Of a stretch of 8,060 nucleotides of DNA, positions 6,662 through 8,060 are shown piece after piece (the stretch's first letter is position 1; each line of letters opens with the position of its first letter). This DNA comes from an uncultured Myxococcales bacterium. Lineage in GTDB: Bacteria; Myxococcota_A; Bradymonadia; UBA7976; UBA1532. The stretch covers positions 1 to 8,060 of the forward strand of contig CALBMW010000813.1 of NCBI GenBank assembly GCA_937896275.1. The letters run 5' to 3'. A program made the translations under genes and the position numbers. Below the pieces are notes generated by a model. That model saw only the letters and a list, made by a program, of their open reading frames with translations, made no database searches and had not been told where the DNA came from.

Positions 6662-7656
6662 GGGCGCTCGTCACCGGCGGTGGCGGCTTCCTGGGGGGCG
6701 CCATCGTCGGGCGCCTGCTCGCGCGCGGTGACACGGTGGTGAGCTTCGCGCGCGGCGACTACCCGACCCTGGCCGCGCGCGGCGTCCGGGTGATGCGCGG
6801 CGATCTGGCCGACCCCGAGGCGGTGAGCGCCGCGGCGGCCGGTTGCGAGGTGGTCTTCCACGTGGCCGCGCTGCCGGGCGTGTGGGGACCCTACGAAGCG
6901 TTCCACCGCGCCAACGTCCTCGGTACGCTCAACGTGCTGGCGGCCTGCCGCGCGCACGGCGTCGGTCGCGTCGTCTACACCAGCACCCCGAGCGTCGTGC
7001 ACGCTGGCGGCGATCTCGAGGACGTCGACGAATCGGCGCCCTACGCCGAACGCTTCGCCGCCCACTACCCCGCCACCAAGGCCGAGGCCGAGCGCGCGGT
7101 CCTGGCCGCCAACGGACCCGATCTGGCCACCGTCGCCCTGCGCCCTCACCTGGTGTGGGGTCCGCGCGACAACCACCTGTTTCCGCGCGTCGTGGCGCGC
7201 GCCCGGGCTGGTCGTCTACGCCTCGTCGGTGGCGGCCTCAAACGCATCGACACCGTGTACGTCGACAACGCGGCCGACGCTCACCTGCTCGCCGCCGACC
7301 ACCTGAAGCCGGGCGCGGCGTGCGCGGGGCGAACCTACTTCGTGACCAACGACGACGCTCGTCGCCAGGCCGACATCATCAACGGCATGCTCGCGGCGGC
7401 GGGCCTGCCGCCCTGTGAACGTTCGATCTCTCCGGCGGTCGCGTACGCGGCCGGCGCGGTGCTCGAGACCGTGTGGCGTGTGTTGCGTCGCACCGATGAG
7501 CCGATGATGACGCGCTTCGTCGCGCGGCAGTTGAGCACCGCGCATCACTATGACATCAGCGCGATCAAGCGCGACCTGGGCTACGCGCCGACGGTGTCGA
7601 TCGACGAGGGCCTCGCGCGACTGAAGGCTTGGTTCGAGGCCGGTCAGCCGGCCTGA
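6658..7656 (+). CDS. oleD: OleD, 2-alkyl-3-oxoalkanoate reductase (extended SDR)
   Basis: OleD reduces the 3-keto group of the OleA product with NAD(P)H, giving the hydroxyacid that OleC cyclises. The 332-residue protein is an extended short-chain dehydrogenase related to NAD-dependent epimerases and 3-beta-hydroxysteroid dehydrogenases. The Rossmann glycine motif TGGGGFLGG is at 6-14. MRGDLADPEAV (~45-55) contains the Asp that contacts the adenine. The catalytic set is S112 in STPSV, Y137 and K141 in YPATK. LRPHLVWGPRD (~161-171) is the usual substrate-side motif. GTG 6658 overlaps the oleC stop as GTGA, and GAGGAG (6647-6652) within the end of oleC provides a clear ribosome site, unlike at the oleB and oleC starts. 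It is the last gene of the operon. Confidence 0.94.
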   Translation: MRALVTGGGGFLGGAIVGRLLARGDTVVSFARGDYPTLAARGVRVMRGDLADPEAVSAAAAGCEVVFHVAALPGVWGPYEAFHRANVLGTLNVLAACRAHGVGRVVYTSTPSVVHAGGDLEDVDESAPYAERFAAHYPATKAEAERAVLAANGPDLATVALRPHLVWGPRDNHLFPRVVARARAGRLRLVGGGLKRIDTVYVDNAADAHLLAADHLKPGAACAGRTYFVTNDDARRQADIINGMLAAAGLPPCERSISPAVAYAAGAVLETVWRVLRRTDEPMMTRFVARQLSTAHHYDISAIKRDLGYAPTVSIDEGLARLKAWFEAGQPA

Positions 7657-7680
7657 GCGTCTTGGGACGAGCCGCGCGCG

Positions 7681-7694
7681 GGCGGGGTCCCGCC
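7681..7694 (+). terminator. G/C hairpin after oleD, possible weak terminator
   Basis: GGCGG-GGTC-CCGCC forms a short five-pair stem 24 bases after the oleD stop. No T-run follows, so it is at best a pause or a factor-dependent end. The remainder of the 148-base gap to the next gene (7657-7804) shows no further gene and no recognisable promoter. Confidence 0.25.
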
Positions 7695-7804
7695 GAGGGC
7701 TGCCGGGGCGCGGGCCGCCGATGAGCGCAGCGTGACCCTGCGGCGCCCTCTCGGCTAGTGTGGCGAGCCGTGACTGTAGCGATCCCGTGACGGAGGGCGA
7801 CGGA

Positions 7805-8060
7805 ATGACCTTGAACGCCTGCGGCGTGTGGACATGGGCGACGCTGCTGCTGTGCTGCGCGCAGGTCGCGTGCGATGACGGCGGCGGCGCCTCGGATCCG
7901 GCCGCGACGGTCGACCGTGGCGTGCCTTCGCGGCCCGATGCGGCCACGGGCCTCGACGCGTCCCCGCCGATGCCCGAGGACGCGCGTCCGCCGGACCCGA
8001 CGCTCTTCGACGCGGCGCGGTTCGACGCGGCGCGGTTCGACGCGGCGCGGTTCGACGCGG
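7805..8060 (+). CDS. Putative secreted or lipoprotein-like protein, 5' part only
   Basis: The start ATG 7805 is set by GGAGGG at 7792-7797, seven bases upstream. The 85 visible residues begin with a short N-terminal region and a hydrophobic stretch (WATLLLCCAQVAC, 11-23) like a signal peptide. C23, followed by DDGGG, may be the lipidated cysteine, but the preceding AQVA is a poor lipobox, with Gln where Leu or Val is usual. After it comes a Pro/Asp/Ala-rich, probably disordered stretch that becomes a perfect FDAAR tandem repeat from residue 68 to the edge. Such Asp/Pro-rich tethers after the cysteine are common in myxobacterial surface proteins. The functional domain, if any, is outside the window, so no function is assigned. 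Strand and spacing suggest a separate transcription unit from the ole operon. Confidence 0.7.
   Translation, partial: MTLNACGVWTWATLLLCCAQVACDDGGGASDPAATVDRGVPSRPDAATGLDASPPMPEDARPPDPTLFDAARFDAARFDAARFDA
8006..8060 (+). repeat. 15-bp in-frame tandem repeat (FDAAR)
   Basis: TTCGACGCGGCGCGG is repeated without change at 8006-8020, 8021-8035 and 8036-8050, and a fourth copy is cut by the edge after ten bases. Each unit encodes FDAAR. The length is a multiple of three, so gain or loss of units keeps the frame. Identity at every base, including third positions, points to recent expansion by slippage or unequal exchange. Confidence 0.9.

Noticed and set aside
1..8060. CRISPR arrays, tRNA/rRNA genes, insertion sequences, integrases
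   Set aside because: I saw no regularly spaced repeats, no cloverleaf or rRNA-like stretch, and no transposase or integrase motif on either strand.

Overview
The window is very GC-rich with strong G/C third-position bias, and every gene in it looks bacterial. The base composition, a lipoprotein-like gene rich in Asp/Pro/Ala with a short tandem repeat, and a complete oleABCD operon with separate oleB and oleC genes together suggest a myxobacterium or related former deltaproteobacterium (Myxococcota). That assignment is an inference from style; there is no rRNA or other taxonomic marker here.

Left part, minus strand (1-1391): one uninterrupted reading frame enters from the left edge. Its N-terminal half (about residues 10-235) resembles a CTP:inositol-1-phosphate cytidylyltransferase (NTP_transferase fold). 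Its C-terminal half (from about residue 266, cut by the window edge) resembles the dehydroquinate-synthase-like sugar phosphate cyclases, with motifs closest to 2-deoxy-scyllo-inosose synthase. The two parts share one frame with no stop between them, so the gene appears to encode a fused nucleotidyltransferase-cyclase. It is the least conventional item in the window. Positions 1392-1655 are non-coding and hold G/C-rich direct and inverted repeats. Positions 1656-2663 (minus) encode a Schlafen AlbA_2-type putative DNA/nucleotide-binding protein.

Centre, plus strand (2890-7656): a compact oleABCD operon. OleA condenses two activated fatty acyl chains head-to-head into a 2-alkyl-3-ketoacid. OleD reduces the ketone, OleC converts the 2-alkyl-3-hydroxyacid to a cis-beta-lactone with ATP, and OleB decarboxylates the lactone to a long-chain internal cis-olefin. 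Gene order is A-B-C-D while reaction order is A-D-C-B. The three junctions all use the same 4-base GTGA overlap (GTG start inside the upstream TGA stop), which predicts tight translational coupling and fits the reported OleBCD assembly. A perfect TTGACA hexamer lies about 60 bases before oleA in the divergent 226-base gap and is the best promoter candidate.

Right edge, plus strand (7805-8060): the start of a secreted or lipoprotein-like protein with an N-terminal hydrophobic signal and, at the edge, a perfect 15-bp tandem repeat encoding FDAAR. The 148 bases between oleD and this gene contain only a G/C-rich hairpin that may act as a weak terminator.
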